The notes under the pieces are model-generated. The model was not told where the DNA came from. It worked only from the letters and a program-made list of their open reading frames with translations, and made no database searches. Made by a program: the position numbers and the translations under genes. Below, one piece after another: positions 60,500 through 64,000 of a stretch of DNA of 64,000 nucleotides. The stretch is from Streptococcus parasanguinis (lineage in GTDB: Bacteria; Bacillota; Bacilli; Lactobacillales; Streptococcaceae). The stretch is from contig NZ_CP134147.1 in assembly GCF_032163505.1 (NCBI RefSeq), positions 338,501-402,500 on the forward strand. Direction: 5' to 3'. Position 1 is the stretch's first letter. The number at the start of each line of letters is the position of its first letter.

Positions 60500-61132
60500 A
60501 TGAAAAAAGTACTTTGTTTGATTTATCCTAATTTTTCTCTTTATGAGATAACTGCTTTAACGAGTACTTTAGCTCTGTCTTTTGACGTCACGATTGATTA
60601 TGTCGCTTCAGATCATTCGATGGTGGTCTCTGAGGATGGCTTGCTCTGTCAACCGACCAAAACACTGGATCAAATCTGTATAGAAGAGTATTCTTGTGTG
60701 ATTTTGCCAGGAATGGTCAATATAGGGCCTGCCTTACAGGATGAGAAATTGATTTCGTTCTTGAGGGACCTTGGTGAGCAAGATATCCTAATTGCAGCCA
60801 TTTCTTCAGCGCCACTTTTATTAGCGAAAGCAGGTCTGTTGAAGGACACGAAATTCACAGGTGGAATTTGGCAAAACTTCTTTGACTATTTTGAATTTCT
60901 TCCACGTGAAAATTTCCAACCGAAAGTTCTTGTGCAAGATAAACAAATCATTACGGCTATCGGTTTTGCACATCAAGAGTTTGCAAGAAAAGTGATTCTA
61001 AGTTTAGGGCTGGCAGAGAATACGGACAACTATTTTAAAGAACAAAACGAGTATGCAGAAGAGGATTTGATATATACTCTATCAGATGAAGAGTTTGATC
61101 AAGTGAAGCAGAGTATAGAAAACACCCTCTAA
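60500..61132 (+). CDS. DJ-1/PfpI-family protein
   Basis: 210 residues from ATG 60,500 (GAGG upstream; the TTG at 60,491 is too close to it). An alpha/beta Rossmann-like fold of the DJ-1/PfpI superfamily: VLCLIYPNFSLYEITALTST at the N-terminus with the conserved Glu, and LIAAISSAPLLLAKAGLL near 94-111, where most members have a nucleophile Cys (AxCxG/A) but this one has Ser (ISSAP). Without that Cys it is probably not a deglycase or protease. It sits between dnaK and dnaJ, behind a terminator. Confidence 0.75.
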   Translation: MKKVLCLIYPNFSLYEITALTSTLALSFDVTIDYVASDHSMVVSEDGLLCQPTKTLDQICIEEYSCVILPGMVNIGPALQDEKLISFLRDLGEQDILIAAISSAPLLLAKAGLLKDTKFTGGIWQNFFDYFEFLPRENFQPKVLVQDKQIITAIGFAHQEFARKVILSLGLAENTDNYFKEQNEYAEEDLIYTLSDEEFDQVKQSIENTL

Positions 61133-61186
61133 AGATGTACATGAAAATTATAGAAAGGAACAAAGAGTGTTCGGGGAATTGAACTC

Positions 61187-61274
61187 GAGCGGAAAGCTTG
61201 GAAATTAGATAAACCGCCTAAGAAATCAGGATTTCTTGTCGGTTTCCTAAATTTCAGTCGCTTTCTGTTCGCTC
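61187..61274 (+). other. Long hairpin in the dnaJ leader
   Basis: GAGCG-GAAAGC pairs with GCTTTC-CGCTC; inside, GAAATTAG pairs with CTAAATTTC, AAACCG with CGGTTT, and the tip is AAGAAATC/ATTTCTT. It ends 12 bases before the dnaJ ATG, where no Shine-Dalgarno sequence is visible. Confidence 0.6.
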
Positions 61275-61286
61275 TTAGTATCTTGT

Positions 61287-62420
61287 ATGAACAATACTGA
61301 ATTTTATGACCGTTTGGGCGTTTCAAAGAATGCATCTCAAGACGAGATCAAGAAAGCCTATCGGAAATTATCTAAAAAATATCACCCAGATATCAACAAG
61401 GAGCCTGGTGCTGAGGAAAAGTACAAGGAAGTTCAAGAAGCTTACGAGACTTTGAGTGACGAGCAAAAACGGGCTGCTTATGACCAATATGGTGCTGCGG
61501 GTGCCAATGGTGGCTTCGGTGGCGGAGCAGGTGGTTTTGGTGGCTTTGATGGTGCTGGTTTTGGTGGCTTTGAAGATATCTTCTCTAGCTTCTTTGGTGG
61601 TGGTGCAAGTCGTAATCCAAATGCACCTCGTCAAGGGGATGACCTCCAATACCGCGTCAATCTCAAGTTTGAAGAAGCGATTTTTGGTGCGGAAAAAGAA
61701 GTCAAGTACCATCGGGAAGCTAGCTGCCATACCTGTCATGGTTCTGGAGCTAAGCCAGGGACTAGTCCGGTGACCTGTGGACGCTGTCATGGTTCTGGAG
61801 TCATCAATGTGGATACTCAGACCCCTCTTGGGATGATGCGCCGTCAAGTGACCTGTGATGTCTGTCATGGTCGTGGTCAAGAAATCAAAGATCCATGTAC
61901 GACTTGTCGTGGAACAGGTCATGAAAAACAAGCTCATAGCGTGAATGTCAAGATTCCTGCCGGAGTTGAAACGGGTCAACAAATCCGCTTAGCTGGTCAA
62001 GGAGAAGCTGGCTTTAACGGTGGACCATACGGGGACTTGTATGTTGTTGTCAATGTTGAGCCGAGCGATCGTTTCGAACGAGATGGCTCAACCATCTACT
62101 ACAAGTTAGACTTGAACTTTGTTCAAGCAGCTCTTGGAGATACGGTCCATGTGCCAACTGTTCACGGAGATGTCGATTTGGTCATTCCTGAAGGAACCCA
62201 AACCGGTAAGAAATTCCGCCTCCGTGGAAAAGGGGCTCCAAGCTTGCGTGGTGGTGCTATGGGGGATCAATATGTATCTGTCAATGTCGTCACCCCAACT
62301 GGTTTAAATGACAAGCAAAAAGAAGCCCTTCAAGCCTTTGCGGAAGCAAGTGATTTGAAGGTCAACCCAAAGAAAAAAGGGTTCTTTGACAAGGTCAAAG
62401 ATGCTTTAGATGATTTATAA
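61287..62420 (+). CDS. dnaJ: Co-chaperone DnaJ (Hsp40)
   Basis: 377 residues. J domain with the HPD motif in [20 protein letters not shown] near 31, a Gly/Phe-rich linker ([20 protein letters not shown]), four zinc-finger repeats [24 protein letters not shown] and CTTCRGTG, and the C-terminal substrate domains. It stimulates DnaK ATPase and delivers clients. No CIRCE directly upstream and no clear ribosome site: a long hairpin ends 12 bases before the ATG, so translation may depend on that structure. A terminator follows. Confidence 0.96.
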   Translation: MNNTEFYDRLGVSKNASQDEIKKAYRKLSKKYHPDINKEPGAEEKYKEVQEAYETLSDEQKRAAYDQYGAAGANGGFGGGAGGFGGFDGAGFGGFEDIFSSFFGGGASRNPNAPRQGDDLQYRVNLKFEEAIFGAEKEVKYHREASCHTCHGSGAKPGTSPVTCGRCHGSGVINVDTQTPLGMMRRQVTCDVCHGRGQEIKDPCTTCRGTGHEKQAHSVNVKIPAGVETGQQIRLAGQGEAGFNGGPYGDLYVVVNVEPSDRFERDGSTIYYKLDLNFVQAALGDTVHVPTVHGDVDLVIPEGTQTGKKFRLRGKGAPSLRGGAMGDQYVSVNVVTPTGLNDKQKEALQAFAEASDLKVNPKKKGFFDKVKDALDDL

Positions 62421-62425
62421 GAATG

Positions 62426-62463
62426 AACGAGTTTCCTTTTGAGTAAGGAGCTCGTTTTATTTT
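62426..62463 (+). terminator. Terminator of dnaJ
   Basis: AACGAG with CTCGTT and, inside, CCTT with AAGG, followed by TTATTTT. Confidence 0.8.
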
Positions 62464-62546
62464 GGATCGAATCCAAGAACTTCCTCTCCTAATTAAAGAA
62501 TAATGAGAAGCCTCATTGAATTTATTAAGATATCGTGGTAAATTTA

Positions 62547-62560
62547 AGAAAACGATTACA
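62547..62560 (+). promoter_or_regulatory. Candidate cre (CcpA) site before strH
   Basis: AGAAAACGATTACA matches 12 of 14 positions of the cre consensus and lies about 22 bases before the strH ATG. Possible sugar repression. Confidence 0.4.
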
Positions 62561-62572
62561 ATGACAATTTAG

Positions 62573-64000
<1,428 letters not shown>

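Overview
The window looks like a commensal Streptococcus of the mitis/sanguinis type. The evidence is the streptococcal core gene content and order (cysS-mrnC, msmK-dexB, rlmB-rae1-degV, rplM-rpsI, hrcA-grpE-dnaK-dnaJ, strH), CIRCE operators, LPXTG surface proteins and Rgg/SHP signalling. The species cannot be fixed from the sequence alone. No tRNA, rRNA or CRISPR array was seen.

Layout. (1) 1-14,830 is core: a GNAT acetyltransferase cut by the window edge, a nucleoside phosphorylase, cysS, Mini-III RNase, a PucR-like regulator, the shared sugar-ABC ATPase msmK with dexB, a 1,076-residue wall-anchored M14 peptidase, an aromatic-acid exporter-like protein, rlmB, rae1/yacP, degV, and rplM-rpsI behind an L13 leader. 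(2) 14,778-40,267 is an AT-rich integrated element in the 3' end of rpsI. It is bounded by near-identical copies of the last 51 bases of rpsI and carries a tyrosine integrase next to arm-type repeats. Its cargo, in order, is an XRE repressor, a SEC10/PgrA-domain LPNTG surface protein, a streptosactin-like sactipeptide cluster (shp, rgg, precursor, radical SAM enzyme, ABC exporter), a TprA-like regulator with a Phr-like peptide, a lactococcin-972 bacteriocin cluster, an apparent DNA-inversion module, the pezAT toxin-antitoxin pair, and a Gabija defence pair followed by an unknown third gene. (3) 40,217-49,800 is a graveyard of earlier insertions at the same site. It holds three more clear or partial copies of the rpsI end plus a decayed one, a truncated second integrase, and gene remnants (TetR, lipid kinase, IS256). 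It also has a metal-efflux block (DUF6110, P1B ATPase, cadD-cadX) and a small HTH/PspC/DUF3169 operon. (4) 49,864-64,000 returns to core: CsbD, rhomboid, VanZ-RDD, ACT and PFL proteins, two tandem histidine phosphatases, an LD-carboxypeptidase, the HrcA heat-shock operon, and the start of strH.

How it fits together. The rpsI 3' end acts as a repeatedly used integration hotspot, and the youngest element carries both weapons (two peptide bacteriocin systems under separate peptide-type regulators) and shields (PezAT, Gabija). The most unusual object is at 31,630-34,667. Two convergent genes, a ComQ/polyprenyl-synthetase-like enzyme and an unknown membrane protein, sit between perfect 32-bp inverted repeats that also contain each gene's ribosome binding site. 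A XerC-like recombinase is directly outside. This looks like a phase-variable switch choosing which of two genes faces the better promoter. Two homologous multi-hairpin intergenic elements, near 7.1 kb and 58.3 kb, are also unexplained.
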